Part shown: piece after piece, positions 17,664-27,115 of the stretch
How positions within the stretch are numbered: the first letter of the stretch is position 1
Layout: each line of letters opens with the position of its first letter
DNA from: Clostridia bacterium
GTDB lineage: Bacteria > Bacillota > Clostridia > Oscillospirales > Butyricicoccaceae
Direction of reading: 5' to 3'
DNA length: 40,383 nucleotides
Assembly (NCBI GenBank): GCA_021205365.1
Contig: JAJPXP010000062.1
Span: 1 to 40,383, forward strand
Position numbers and translations under genes: made by a program
Notes under the pieces: generated by a model
What the model saw: the letters and a program-made list of their open reading frames with translations, nothing else
What the model was told of the DNA's origin: nothing
Databases searched by the model: none

Positions 17664-18665
17664 ATGCGGGAGGATCAGGAAAAGCTGGAAAAGCTGACAC
17701 TGGCCGACTGGGCAACACATGCAGAAAACAGCCGGGGGAGAATCTATCCCATTGAGGAGTGCCCGCGGAGGACTTGCTTTCAGCGTGACCGTGACCGCAT
17801 TGTACACTGTAAGGCATTTCGCCGGCTGGGGCATAAAACACAGGTGTTTATCTCGCCGGAAGGGGATCATTACCGTGACCGGTTAACACATACGTTGGAA
17901 GTGGCACAAATTGCCCGCACGATTGCACGGAGCCTGCGGTTAAATGAAGATTTGACAGAGGCCATTGCGCTGGGACATGATCTGGGGCATACACCCTTCG
18001 GGCATGCCGGAGAACGGACATTAAACCGTTTGTGTGAAAAAATCGGCGGATTCCGGCACAATGAGCAGAGCCTGCGTGTGGCAGACCTTCTGGAACGTGA
18101 CGGGGAGGGATTAAACCTGACACGGGAAGTGCGGGATGGTATTGTATGCCATACGGGAGCCAAACATGCGGACACACCGGAAGGCAGGATTGTCCATTTT
18201 GCAGACCGGATTGCCTATGTCAATCATGATATTGATGATGCTGTGCGTGCAGGAATTATCTGTCCGGAGGATTTGCCAAAGGAAGCGGTTGCTGTTTTGG
18301 GGACAACCCATGGCGACCGCATTGATACCATGGTTGCAGATATGGTGTCGTACGGTGAAACGAAACGGAAAATCGGCATGCACCATACGGTGCATGATGC
18401 CATGATGGAACTGCGAAGCTTTCTGTTCCGTACCGTTTATGACGGGCGTTCCCAGCAGGAGGAACATAAGGTTGACGGCCTGCTGACAGCGCTGTATGAA
18501 TATTTTCTACAGTATATGGAACAGCTGCCGGAATTTTATAAAAAACATATCATTCCCGATGGGAAAGAGCGTGTCGCCTGTGATTACATTGCAGGCATGA
18601 CAGACCGGTTTGCCATTGAAAAGTATACGGAATTATTCATTCCCAAAAGCTGGAATATTAAGTAA
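17664..18665 (+). CDS. dgt: Deoxyguanosinetriphosphate triphosphohydrolase-like HD protein
   Basis: A 333-residue HD-domain protein of the dGTPase family, which cleaves dNTPs to nucleosides and triphosphate. Metal ligands are seen in RLTHTLEVAQ (H), the HD dyad in IALGHDLGHTPFGHAGE, and a downstream D in HFADRIAYVNHDIDD. The N-terminal FQRDRDRIVHCKAFRRLGHKTQV is typical of Firmicute dgt homologues. ATG 17664 is chosen because AGGAGG (17650-17655) lies 8 nt upstream; a GTG at 17655 falls inside the RBS. It sits 27 nt before dnaG, an order common in Clostridia, and may balance dNTP pools with replication. Specificity for dGTP is not proven by sequence. Confidence 0.92.
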   Translation: MREDQEKLEKLTLADWATHAENSRGRIYPIEECPRRTCFQRDRDRIVHCKAFRRLGHKTQVFISPEGDHYRDRLTHTLEVAQIARTIARSLRLNEDLTEAIALGHDLGHTPFGHAGERTLNRLCEKIGGFRHNEQSLRVADLLERDGEGLNLTREVRDGIVCHTGAKHADTPEGRIVHFADRIAYVNHDIDDAVRAGIICPEDLPKEAVAVLGTTHGDRIDTMVADMVSYGETKRKIGMHHTVHDAMMELRSFLFRTVYDGRSQQEEHKVDGLLTALYEYFLQYMEQLPEFYKKHIIPDGKERVACDYIAGMTDRFAIEKYTELFIPKSWNIK

Positions 18666-18692
18666 GCGCTCTGTGTGGAAAGGCGGCGTTGG

Positions 18693-20459
18693 ATGGCGAT
18701 TGATGAACGGTTCCTCGATGAATTAAACGCAAGATGTGATATTGTTGATATCGTTTCCCGCTATGTAAAGCTCAAAAAAAGCGGAAGCAATTATTTTGGC
18801 TTGTGTCCGTTCCACAACGAAAAAACCGCATCGTTTTCCGTTGCACCGGACAAGCAGATTTTTTATTGCTTTGGCTGCGGCGCTGGCGGCGGGCCGGTTC
18901 GGTTTATCATGAATGTCGAAGGGCTGGAATTTCAGGATGCAGTCCGTTTCCTTGCAAAGGAATATAACATGACCGTACCGGAAACCGAAGGGAATCCGAG
19001 GGTACGGCATCAGCGGGAACGTACGCTGGAATTATTAAAGGAATCCGCACGGTTCTTCTATGCGCAGCTGCACAGCCCTGTGGGAGCACAGGCACTGGCA
19101 TATTTTCAGCACAGACGGCTGAGCAAAAAGACGATGAATAACTTCGGGCTTGGCTTTGCGCCGGATTCCTTTCATGCTTTGCTGGACACCATGACAGCAA
19201 AGGGGTATACCAAACAGGAACTGGAAAAGGCCGGATTGATTGCAAAAGGCAAAAACGGTACATATTATGATAAGTTCCGAAACCGTGTGATGTTTCCGAT
19301 TATTGATATCCGCGGTGATGTCATCGGCTTTGGCGGACGTGTCATGGATGACAGCAAGCCAAAGTATTTAAATTCGCCGGAAACCATGGTCTTTAATAAA
19401 CGGCGAAATTTATTTGCCATGAATGTGGCAAAAAAGACGAAAAGTGAGTATTTCCTGCTCGCAGAAGGCTACATGGATGTCATTGCACTGCATCAGGCAG
19501 GCTTCGATTGTGCCGTTGCCTCCCTGGGAACTTCTCTGACGGATGAACAGGCGCGGCTGCTGTCGCGCTATACCAAAACAGTCATTGTATGCTATGATGC
19601 CGATACTGCCGGACAGTCTGCTTCCCAGAGGGCAATCGATATTTTGAAAAAAGCCGGTCTGCGGGTTAAAATCCTAAAAATTCCCGGCGCAAAAGATCCG
19701 GATGAATTTATCAAGGCAAAAGGGCCGGAAGCGTTCCGAAAGCTGATTGAACGGTCAGATAATGATGTCCGGTATCGCATTGAATCCGCACGGGATAAAT
19801 ATGATTTTACAGAGGATGACCAGCGGATTTTATTTTTACGAGAAGCTGCAGACATCATTGCGGCGCTGGAAAGCTCTGTGGAGCGGGATGTTTATACGGC
19901 ATCAACAGCAAAGTTGGCGGGCGTGACGCCGTCGGCTCTAGCGCAGGAGGTTAAGCAGGCCCGGACACGACAGTCCCGGCAGGTGAAGCGGCAATTGCAC
20001 CGTGAAGTGCGTGCGCCTGCACAGGCGGCGCAGCCCAAAGAACGGAACATGCATTATGACAATGTAAAATCCGCACGGGCAGAAGAAGGTATTTTGTCTC
20101 TGCTGTTCTCGGATGCTTCCCTGATGGAAGAAATGCGGGAATATCTCAAACCACAGGATTTTTCTTCCCCTGAACTGGGCAAAATTTATGGATATGCATC
20201 CGCATTATACAGCAGCGGGAGAAACATCACAGTATCTGCGCTGGAGCATATTCTGGAGCCCGCAGAGCTGGATTTGCTGGTTTCCGCTGTGCAGACACAA
20301 ATTCCCGCGGATACGCGGCGGAAAGCCATGGAAGACTATATCAGGGTTATCACGGAACAGAAAATTTCACGAAATAATCCAAAGGATTCCGGAGAAGACC
20401 CGCTGCTCCGCAAAGCGCAAATGCAGCGGAAAAACAAGGGCTTCGATGCAGCAACATAA
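18693..20459 (+). CDS. dnaG: DNA primase DnaG
   Basis: DnaG makes RNA primers for replication. The 588 residues begin with the CHC2 zinc ribbon (C38, H41, C59, C62 in CPFHNEKTASF and FYCFGCG). The catalytic core contains the TOPRIM fold, with E in LLAEGYMDVIALHQAG and the DxD in VIVCYDADTAG. The C-terminal DnaB-interacting region (from about 445) follows a basic, Gln/Ala-rich linker. GGAAAGG at 18677-18683 supports ATG 18693, 9 nt downstream. A GTG at 18675 would add six residues but has no RBS. rpoD follows after 76 nt, forming the usual primase-sigma block, here without rpsU. Confidence 0.96.
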   Translation: MAIDERFLDELNARCDIVDIVSRYVKLKKSGSNYFGLCPFHNEKTASFSVAPDKQIFYCFGCGAGGGPVRFIMNVEGLEFQDAVRFLAKEYNMTVPETEGNPRVRHQRERTLELLKESARFFYAQLHSPVGAQALAYFQHRRLSKKTMNNFGLGFAPDSFHALLDTMTAKGYTKQELEKAGLIAKGKNGTYYDKFRNRVMFPIIDIRGDVIGFGGRVMDDSKPKYLNSPETMVFNKRRNLFAMNVAKKTKSEYFLLAEGYMDVIALHQAGFDCAVASLGTSLTDEQARLLSRYTKTVIVCYDADTAGQSASQRAIDILKKAGLRVKILKIPGAKDPDEFIKAKGPEAFRKLIERSDNDVRYRIESARDKYDFTEDDQRILFLREAADIIAALESSVERDVYTASTAKLAGVTPSALAQEVKQARTRQSRQVKRQLHREVRAPAQAAQPKERNMHYDNVKSARAEEGILSLLFSDASLMEEMREYLKPQDFSSPELGKIYGYASALYSSGRNITVSALEHILEPAELDLLVSAVQTQIPADTRRKAMEDYIRVITEQKISRNNPKDSGEDPLLRKAQMQRKNKGFDAAT

Positions 20460-20535
20460 GTTTAACGGCATAACAGCAGCAAACAGCTGTTTTATGAAGA
20501 TACATTTGATTACACATTTTTTGGAGGCTTAAAGA

Positions 20536-21759
20536 ATGACACAGGACATGGATGTAAAAAAGCAGACAGCCATTAAGGAGCTTATTGCGCTGGGCAAAAA
20601 GAAGGGCAAGCTCACACTGAAGGAAATGTCTGATGCGCTGGAGTCCATCGACATGGAGTCGGATGAGCTGGATAGACTGTATGAGGAGCTGGAAAAGGCT
20701 GGCATCGAGATGCAGGGCGCCGAGGTTCTGGCAGCTCCGACGGAAGTAGAGGAAGAATTTTCCGAAGATGCAGTGGAGGAAGTTACCAAGGAAGAGCTGG
20801 AAGATACCGAATCCCTGGCAGAAGGCTTTGCGATTGATGACCCGGTACGCATGTACCTGAAGGAAATCGGCAAGGTTGACCTGCTGACTCCGGAGGAAGA
20901 AGTTGAACTGGCACAGAAAATGCAGGCTGGTATGGAAGCCAAGGAGAAAATGGCAGAGCTGGAGCTGAGGGAAAAGAACGGCGAAACCATTGATGAGAAG
21001 GAATATCAGGCACTGCGCAAGGCAATCCGCGGAGGCGATAATGCCAAGAAGCGCCTGTCAGAAGCAAACCTGCGTCTGGTTGTATCCATTGCCAAGCGTT
21101 ATGTTGGCCGTGGTATGCTGTTCCTTGATCTGATTCAGGAGGGCAATCTGGGCCTGCTGAAGGCAGTTGAGAAGTTTGACTGCACCAAGGGCTTTAAATT
21201 CTCTACCTATGCCACCTGGTGGATTCGTCAGGCGATTACCCGTGCCATTGCCGATCAGGCACGCACCATCCGCATCCCGGTACACATGGTGGAAACCATC
21301 AATAAGGTTATCCGTGTGTCACGCCAGCTGCTGCAGGAGCTGGGCCATGACCCGCAGCCGGAGGAAATTGCGGAAGAGATGAATATGCCGGTAGAGCGTG
21401 TACGTGAAATCCTGAAGATTGCACAGGAGCCGGTTTCGCTCGAAACACCGATTGGTGAAGAGGAGGACAGCCATCTGGGCGATTTCATCCCGGATGATGA
21501 TGCACTGGAGCCAGCGGAAGCAGCATCCTTTACGCTGCTGAAGGAACAGCTGGTAGAGGTGCTGAAAACCCTGACGCCGCGGGAAGAAAAGGTACTGCGC
21601 CTGCGCTTCGGCATTGAGGACGGACGCACCCGTACCCTCGAAGAGGTCGGCAAGGAGTTCAATGTAACCCGTGAACGTATCCGCCAGATTGAGGCAAAGG
21701 CACTGCGCAAGCTGCGCCATCCGAGCCGTTCCAAGAAGCTGAAGGACTTTTTGAACTAA
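20536..21759 (+). CDS. rpoD: RNA polymerase primary sigma factor RpoD/SigA
   Basis: A 407-residue housekeeping sigma-70. Region 1.1 (about 10-60) is followed by an acidic linker and region 1.2 ([22 protein letters not shown]). Region 2 includes [16 protein letters not shown] and the -10 recognition helix [20 protein letters not shown]. Region 4.2 carries the -35-binding helix [20 protein letters not shown] and the C-terminal [21 protein letters not shown] at 20521-20526 lies upstream of ATG 20536. It is the expected reader of the TTGACA/TATAAT-like promoters found throughout this window. GC-rich hairpins follow its stop. Confidence 0.97.
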   Translation: MTQDMDVKKQTAIKELIALGKKKGKLTLKEMSDALESIDMESDELDRLYEELEKAGIEMQGAEVLAAPTEVEEEFSEDAVEEVTKEELEDTESLAEGFAIDDPVRMYLKEIGKVDLLTPEEEVELAQKMQAGMEAKEKMAELELREKNGETIDEKEYQALRKAIRGGDNAKKRLSEANLRLVVSIAKRYVGRGMLFLDLIQEGNLGLLKAVEKFDCTKGFKFSTYATWWIRQAITRAIADQARTIRIPVHMVETINKVIRVSRQLLQELGHDPQPEEIAEEMNMPVERVREILKIAQEPVSLETPIGEEEDSHLGDFIPDDDALEPAEAASFTLLKEQLVEVLKTLTPREEKVLRLRFGIEDGRTRTLEEVGKEFNVTRERIRQIEAKALRKLRHPSRSKKLKDFLN

Positions 21760-21794
21760 CTTCTGTTTACAAAAGTTAGGCAAAAGAAATGTCT

Positions 21795-21840
21795 GGCGCG
21801 TTTTACGCGCAGCAGACGCGCCGGTCGGAAGATGACCGGC
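21795..21840 (+). terminator. Clustered GC-rich hairpins after rpoD
   Basis: GGCGCGT (21795-21801) can pair with ACGCGCC (21816-21822), or GCGCG (21796-21800) with CGCGC (21806-21810). GCCGGTC (21820-21826) pairs with GACCGGC (21834-21840). No T-tract follows, so termination is uncertain. The hairpins compete with one another and may limit read-through or stabilise mRNA before the dCMP deaminase gene. Confidence 0.4.
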
Positions 21841-21879
21841 AGTCTGCCCCGATTGCTACATATATAAAGGAGGCCAAGG

Positions 21880-22368
21880 ATGGTTCGGCGCGATAAACAG
21901 AATTATTATCTCGATATGGCGGAGGTCGCTTTGGAACGTGGCACCTGCCTGCGACGCAACTTTGGCGCAGTTATCGTGAAAAATGATGTGATTATTTCTA
22001 CCGGCTATACCGGCGCACCGCGTGGCCGCGCTAACTGCATTGATATCAATTATTGTATCCGGGAGCAGCGGAATATTCCGCGCGGCACACAGTATGAATT
22101 TTGCCGGTCGGTACATGCGGAGGCAAATGCCATTATTGCCGCTTCACGTGAGGAAATGCTTGGCGCGACGCTGTATTTGGTAGGCCGCGATGCCAAGAGC
22201 GGAGAAATCATGAACGATGCCAATTCGTGCACCATGTGTAAACGCATGATTATCAATGCGGGCATCAGCCGCGTGGTCATCCGGCGCGATCATGACAACT
22301 ATGATGTTGTTGAGGTGCAGGAGTGGGTCGATCACGATGACCTGCTGGACGGCAAGACAGGTTACTGA
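21880..22368 (+). CDS. dCMP deaminase family protein
   Basis: A 162-residue zinc-dependent deaminase resembling ComEB/dCMP deaminase, which converts dCMP to dUMP for thymidylate synthesis. The zinc and catalytic motif HAE is at 79-81 (CRSVHAEANAI), and the two zinc cysteines are C117 and C120 (SCTMCKRM). The internal segment GAPRGRANCID, with a nearby GxxxxCxxREQ-like stretch, is typical of dCMP deaminases. AAAGGAGG at 21866-21873 precedes ATG 21880. It sits after rpoD and ends in a very strong terminator, so it may be the last gene of the dgt-dnaG-rpoD unit. Confidence 0.9.
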   Translation: MVRRDKQNYYLDMAEVALERGTCLRRNFGAVIVKNDVIISTGYTGAPRGRANCIDINYCIREQRNIPRGTQYEFCRSVHAEANAIIAASREEMLGATLYLVGRDAKSGEIMNDANSCTMCKRMIINAGISRVVIRRDHDNYDVVEVQEWVDHDDLLDGKTGY

Positions 22369-22399
22369 TCTTTCTGGTTTTTTAAATAATATTGTTTTC

Positions 22400-22448
22400 A
22401 GGACAGGATTCTGGCGCACAGTGTGTGCCGGAATCCTGTCCTCTTTCT
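22400..22448 (+). terminator. Very strong intrinsic terminator after dCMP deaminase
   Basis: A stem of about 20 bp: AGGACAGGATTCTGGCGCAC (22400-22419) pairs with GTGCCGGAATCCTGTCCT plus preceding bases (22423-22442), with two G-U pairs and a tiny loop. The tail is CTTTCTTT. It separates the housekeeping block from the MarR/ABC operon. Confidence 0.92.
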
Positions 22449-22479
22449 TTACAATGTGGACATAAATAATTAACAATTT

Positions 22480-22514
22480 CAACAGTTGACTAACTCAACT
22501 GTTGGTGGTAATAT
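22480..22514 (+). promoter_or_regulatory. Promoter with overlapping palindromic MarR operator
   Basis: TTGACT (22486-22491), a 17-nt spacer and TAATAT (22509-22514) form the promoter. A perfect inverted repeat CAACAGTTGA-CTAAC-TCAACTGTTG (22480-22489 with 22495-22504) covers the -35 and half the spacer. A MarR dimer bound here would block RNA polymerase, giving autorepression of the regulator and exporter genes that follow. Confidence 0.85.
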
Positions 22515-22556
22515 ATTACCTGCTAAATATAAATCAAGCGTGGAAGGAGGTATATC

Positions 22557-23075
22557 ATGAATACAGAACAGATTCACAGAGAATATATGCAGACAATGCA
22601 TGAAGTGCGCAGGTTTCAAATCCTGCATCGGCGGAATCATGAAGCCTATGGACGTGAATTTGGATTTTTGCGCATGATTGAAAAATTTCAGAATGACCAT
22701 CCGGATGTTCCGGGAATCTATGTCAATGATTTGGCTTCCTGCACGGGGATTACAAAATCCGGTGTATCCAAGTCGTTGAACAGCCTGGAACAGCGCGGCC
22801 TGATTACACGTACCATAGACCCGCATAACCGGAGGAACACATTTGTATCGCTGACGCAGGAGGGAAGGCTGTTTTGCAGACAGCAGCATGAACGTCTGAA
22901 TATGGTGATTACGCGGGTTTCCGAAGCAATGGGAGAAGAACATTTTCTGGAGGTTATGGCCGGCATTCGTGAGGTTTTGCACATTATGGCACGTGAACTG
23001 CCTGCGTGTGCTGTAGATAACCAGAAAAATATAATGAAGGAGGAAACGCAATGCGATCCATTTTGCGATACATGA
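22557..23075 (+). CDS. MarR-family transcriptional regulator
   Basis: A 172-residue winged-helix regulator. The DNA-binding part has VNDLASCTGITKSGVSKSLNSLEQ as helix pair plus recognition helix. It is followed by the wing RGLITRTIDPHNRRNTFVSLT, whose D-x-x-x-R-R pattern is typical of MarR proteins. Helical dimerisation segments flank it. GGAAGGAGG at 22542-22550 precedes ATG 22557. The gene overlaps the first ABC subunit by 25 nt, and a 10-bp-arm palindrome lies in its promoter, so it most likely represses its own operon and responds to a small-molecule substrate of the exporter. The C-terminal tail (about 150-172) contains extra cysteines that may be incidental. Confidence 0.9.
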   Translation: MNTEQIHREYMQTMHEVRRFQILHRRNHEAYGREFGFLRMIEKFQNDHPDVPGIYVNDLASCTGITKSGVSKSLNSLEQRGLITRTIDPHNRRNTFVSLTQEGRLFCRQQHERLNMVITRVSEAMGEEHFLEVMAGIREVLHIMARELPACAVDNQKNIMKEETQCDPFCDT

Positions 23076-25207
23076 TGAAATCATGGAAAGCAGTCTGTAT
23101 TGTCATTTTACTGCTGATGATACAGGCGTACTGTGACCTTTCTCTGCCAACGTATATGAGTAACATTGTAGATGTTGGCATTCAGCAGAACGGCATGGAT
23201 GATGCCGTGATGCAGAAGATTCGTGCGGATTCACTCGAACAACTGGAGCTGTTTATGACAGAGGATGAAATAGAGACTGTAGAAGCAGCCTATCAGACTG
23301 TGGATGCAGTTGGAATCCGTTTGGTAAAGGATGGCTTGAGTCGTGAGGAAGAGGAAGCATTGTCCGATGCACTGTGCGTACCGATGGCACTGGTATCACA
23401 GATATCTGGTCAGTCAGGCTATGATGTCAGCCAGATTCAGGCGGCGCTGGAAGCTGGCCTGATCACGCGGGATCAGCTGCTTGAAATGAAAGATCAGGCG
23501 CTGGAACAGATGGGTGAGGTCTCTGACAGCACGATGCTGCAGATGGCAGCGCTGTATATGAAAGATGAATACGAGGCAATGGGCGTGGACCTGGGTGCCA
23601 TCCGCAATCATTATCTCTATGTCACCGGTGGAAAAATGCTTGGTTTGACGGCTGTGGGGTTGCTGGCTGCGGTTATGATTGGCCTGATTGCCAGCCGTGT
23701 CGGTGCTGGCATTGGACGTGACCTGCGTACGCAGGTATTTGGCCGTGTACTGCAGTTTTCCAGCGCGGAGATGAACAAATTTTCCACAGCATCTCTGATT
23801 ACCCGCTGTACAAATGACATCCAGCAGGTACAGATGGTCTGTGTCATGATGCTGCGTATCATGCTGTTTGCCCCGATTTGCGGCATTGGTGGTATTTTGA
23901 AGGTATACAATACCCGGACCGGCATGGGCTGGATTATTGCGGTTGCAGTCTGTGTGATTATAGCCGTAATTGGCACATTGATACGTGTCACCATGCCGAA
24001 ATTCAGGATGATGCAGTCGCTAATTGACCGGATGAACCTCGTCAGCCGTGAAATTCTGACTGGTATCATGCCGATTCGTGCGTTCAGCCGCGAAAAGCGG
24101 GAAGAGGAACGCTTTGCTGAGGCGAATACTGATTTGATGCGTACCCAGCTGTTTACCAACCGTGTGATGAACTTCATGATGCCGACCATGATGCTGACGA
24201 TGAACGGTGTAACCGTTGCGATCGTCTGGTTTGGCAGCAAGGGTATTGAAGCAGGTAATTTGCAGGTAGGCGATATGATGGCATTTATTACCTACACGAT
24301 GATGATTGTCATGTCATTTATGATGATGACAATGATTTCGATTTTCCTGCCGCGTGCAGGTATTGCAGCAGACCGCATCAATGAGGTGATCCATACGGAG
24401 CTAACCATTGCGGATAAACCGGAACTGAAAGAGCCGGAAAAGGAATGGAAAGGCGAAATCCGCTTTGAAGATGTCACGTTCTGTTATCCGGGTGCGGATC
24501 ATCCGGCAATTGAGCATATCAGCTTTACCGCAGAGCCGGGAAAGACGACGGCAATCATTGGTTCCACGGGCTGCGGCAAATCTACGCTGCTGAACCTGAT
24601 CCCGCGGTTTTTCGATGTGACAGAGGGAAGCGTGAAGCTGGATGGTGTGGATGTACGCGATATCAAGCAGAAAACGCTGCGCCAGCAGCTGGGTTATGTC
24701 CCACAGAAGGGCGTTCTGTTTTCAGGCGATATTGCATCCAACCTGAAATTTGCAGACCAGAATATTCCAGATGATCAGATGAAGCTGGCAGCGGAAATAG
24801 CACAGGCGACAGAATTTATTGACAGTAAAATGGACCGTTACCACACGCACATTGCGCAGGGAGGTACCAATGTCTCTGGCGGACAGAAGCAGCGTCTGTC
24901 TATTGCTCGTGCGATTGCAGCGGATCCCAAGGTATATCTATTTGATGATTCCTTTTCTGCATTGGATTATAAGACGGATGCAGCACTGCGCCGTGCATTG
25001 AACCAGCATGTTGGCGATGCAACTGTGATTATTGTCGCACAGCGTATTTCCACCATCCTGCATGCAGATCAGATTATTGTACTGAATGAAGGCAGGATTG
25101 ATGGAATTGGCACACATGAAGAATTGCTGGTAAACTGCAATACCTATCGTGAAATTGCAGAAAGCCAGCTGAGCGAATCCGAGCTGAAAGGAGGCGGTGT
25201 ACAGTGA
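23051..25207 (+). CDS. Heterodimeric ABC exporter subunit with degenerate ATP site
   Basis: A 718-residue half-transporter (six-helix membrane domain plus NBD) of the multidrug exporter class similar to BmrC or TM287. Walker A GSTGCGKST is at 504-512. The Walker B end reads LFDDS, with D633 where the catalytic Glu is expected. The H-loop has Q664 (VAQR) instead of His, while the signature VSGGQ is intact. This is the pattern of the subunit contributing Walker motifs to the non-hydrolytic site. Between TM1 (about 14-34) and TM2 (about 195-215) lies an unusual hydrophilic stretch of about 145 residues, predicted outside the cell. It overlaps the next gene by 4 nt (GTGA). Multidrug or peptide export is inferred from family and MarR control. 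Confidence 0.92.
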   Translation: MRSILRYMMKSWKAVCIVILLLMIQAYCDLSLPTYMSNIVDVGIQQNGMDDAVMQKIRADSLEQLELFMTEDEIETVEAAYQTVDAVGIRLVKDGLSREEEEALSDALCVPMALVSQISGQSGYDVSQIQAALEAGLITRDQLLEMKDQALEQMGEVSDSTMLQMAALYMKDEYEAMGVDLGAIRNHYLYVTGGKMLGLTAVGLLAAVMIGLIASRVGAGIGRDLRTQVFGRVLQFSSAEMNKFSTASLITRCTNDIQQVQMVCVMMLRIMLFAPICGIGGILKVYNTRTGMGWIIAVAVCVIIAVIGTLIRVTMPKFRMMQSLIDRMNLVSREILTGIMPIRAFSREKREEERFAEANTDLMRTQLFTNRVMNFMMPTMMLTMNGVTVAIVWFGSKGIEAGNLQVGDMMAFITYTMMIVMSFMMMTMISIFLPRAGIAADRINEVIHTELTIADKPELKEPEKEWKGEIRFEDVTFCYPGADHPAIEHISFTAEPGKTTAIIGSTGCGKSTLLNLIPRFFDVTEGSVKLDGVDVRDIKQKTLRQQLGYVPQKGVLFSGDIASNLKFADQNIPDDQMKLAAEIAQATEFIDSKMDRYHTHIAQGGTNVSGGQKQRLSIARAIAADPKVYLFDDSFSALDYKTDAALRRALNQHVGDATVIIVAQRISTILHADQIIVLNEGRIDGIGTHEELLVNCNTYREIAESQLSESELKGGGVQ

Positions 25208-27048
25208 GTGAAGAAATCAGAAGACCTCCGCGCCGTGGGCCGGGCAGGCCGGCTGGAAGCGGCATGACAGGCGAAAAAGCAAAGAATTTCAAGGGAACCA
25301 TCCGCAAACTGTTGAAGTATATCGGCAGCTATCGTATCGGTGTCATTGCCGTTCTGATTTTTGCCATTGGCAGTACGATCTTTAACATTACCGGTCCGAA
25401 GATCCTGAGTAAAGCGATTACGGTGCTGTATGAAGGTCTGGTGGGTAAGCTTTCCGGTACAGGTTCCATTGACTTTGGGCGGATTGGTCAGATTTTATTG
25501 ATTCTGTTGGGCGTTTACGTGCTCAGTGCCTGTCTGAACTTTGCACAGGGGTGGATTATGACCGGCATTACACAGAAGCTTTGCTTCCGGATGCGCCGGG
25601 AAATCAGCGAAAAGATTAACCGTCTGCCGCTGGGCTATTTTGAAAGCCGCACCATTGGCGAGGTATTATCCCGTATCACCAATGATGTCGATACCTTGGG
25701 ACAGAGCTTAAACCAGAGTGTCACCCAGATGATTACCTCGGTGACAACGATTGTCGGTGTCCTGATTATGATGCTGACAATCAGTCCGCTGATGACGTTG
25801 ATCGCGCTGGTCATTCTGCCGGTTTCCATGATCTTTGTTATGACGGTTGTAAAATTCAGCCAGAAGTATTTCCGGGCACAGCAGAAATATCTGGGCGAAA
25901 TCGATGGACAGATTGAAGAAACCTTCTCCGGGCACAATGTTGTGCGCGTATTCAATCAGGAAGCGCGCATCAAAGAGGAATTTGACCGTACCAATGATAA
26001 GCTGTATGAATCTGCATGGAAGTCCCAGTTCCTGTCTGGACTGATGCAGCCAATTATGAATTTTGTCGGCAATCTGGGATATGTCGGTGTCGCAGTAGCC
26101 GGCTCGATTCTGGCGATTGCCGGTGTCATCACAGTCGGTGATATTCAGGCGTTTATCCAGTATGTGAAAACCTTTACCCAGCCGATTACCCAGCTGGCGC
26201 AGGTTTCCAATATGCTGCAGTCCATGGCGGCAGCTGCAGAACGTGTCTTTGAATTTTTGGAAGAAAAGGAAGAAGACCAGCATGTGGAGAACCCGGTTTC
26301 CATCGAGAGTGTCAAGGGTTCTGTGCAGTTTGAACATGTACGTTTTGGCTATGATGCCAGCAATCCGGTTATTCATGATTTTACCTGTGATGTAAAGCCG
26401 GGACAGATGGTAGCGATCGTCGGCCCAACTGGTGCAGGCAAAACGACCATGGTAAAGCTATTGATGCGGTTTTATGATGTAGATCAGGGTTCCATTCGCT
26501 TAGATGGACATGATGTGCGCAGATTCAACCGTTCCGAACTGCGAGAAGGCTTTGGCATGGTTCTGCAGGATACCTGGCTGTTCAAGGGAACGATTATGGA
26601 GAATATCCGTTATGGCAGGCTGGATGCGACCGACGAAGAGGTCATTGCAGCAGCAAAGGCGGCGAAGGCAGACAGCTTTATCCGTACCCTCCCAGGCGGC
26701 TATCAAATGGAACTGAATGAAGAAATCAGCAATGTATCACAGGGACAGAAACAGCTGCTTACCATTGCGCGTGCTATTCTGGCAGACAATCCGATTTTGA
26801 TTCTGGATGAGGCAACTTCATCTGTCGATACACGTACAGAAGCGCTGATTCAGTCCGCGATGAACCGTTTGATGGAAGGCAGAACGAGCTTTGTCATTGC
26901 GCACCGTCTGTCGACTATCCGCGAAGCGGATTTGATTCTGGTCATGCGGGATGGCGACATTGTTGAACAGGGCAATCACAAGACCTTGCTCGAGAAAAAT
27001 GGATTTTATGCAGAGCTATATAACAGCCAGTTTGATGATGCATCATAA
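25204..27048 (+). CDS. Heterodimeric ABC exporter subunit with catalytic ATP site
   Basis: A 614-residue half-transporter partnering the previous gene. A Pro/Arg/Gly-rich cytoplasmic N-terminus (about 1-30) precedes six membrane helices. The NBD has Walker A GPTGAGKTT (407-415), Walker B ILILDEATS with E536, and H-loop IAHRLS. Its signature is NVSQGQ (510-515) instead of LSGGQ. An altered signature here and an altered Walker B in the partner together make one degenerate site, as in BmrCD and TM287/288. The GTG 25204 start overlaps the upstream stop as GTGA, so equal translation of both subunits is likely. No other gene follows before the csoR promoter, and I see no clear terminator in the 67 nt between. 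Confidence 0.93.
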   Translation: MSEEIRRPPRRGPGRPAGSGMTGEKAKNFKGTIRKLLKYIGSYRIGVIAVLIFAIGSTIFNITGPKILSKAITVLYEGLVGKLSGTGSIDFGRIGQILLILLGVYVLSACLNFAQGWIMTGITQKLCFRMRREISEKINRLPLGYFESRTIGEVLSRITNDVDTLGQSLNQSVTQMITSVTTIVGVLIMMLTISPLMTLIALVILPVSMIFVMTVVKFSQKYFRAQQKYLGEIDGQIEETFSGHNVVRVFNQEARIKEEFDRTNDKLYESAWKSQFLSGLMQPIMNFVGNLGYVGVAVAGSILAIAGVITVGDIQAFIQYVKTFTQPITQLAQVSNMLQSMAAAAERVFEFLEEKEEDQHVENPVSIESVKGSVQFEHVRFGYDASNPVIHDFTCDVKPGQMVAIVGPTGAGKTTMVKLLMRFYDVDQGSIRLDGHDVRRFNRSELREGFGMVLQDTWLFKGTIMENIRYGRLDATDEEVIAAAKAAKADSFIRTLPGGYQMELNEEISNVSQGQKQLLTIARAILADNPILILDEATSSVDTRTEALIQSAMNRLMEGRTSFVIAHRLSTIREADLILVMRDGDIVEQGNHKTLLEKNGFYAELYNSQFDDAS

Positions 27049-27115
27049 TTTCGCTGTTTCTCTTCTGGCAGGGAAAGCCCGTCTTGTCAGTGCAAAGAGA
27101 AGGATTTTGCTATGA

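Noticed and set aside
17599-17697. 32-codon frame (MKIVRYLL...) before dgt with a purine-rich site upstream
   Set aside because: It runs through the dgt RBS and into dgt in another frame, and its composition shows no domain or membrane pattern. It is probably chance.
22400-22504. Mobile-element ends (inverted repeats near the MarR gene)
   Set aside because: The two inverted repeats are a terminator stem and an operator palindrome. No transposase, direct repeat or composition change accompanies them.
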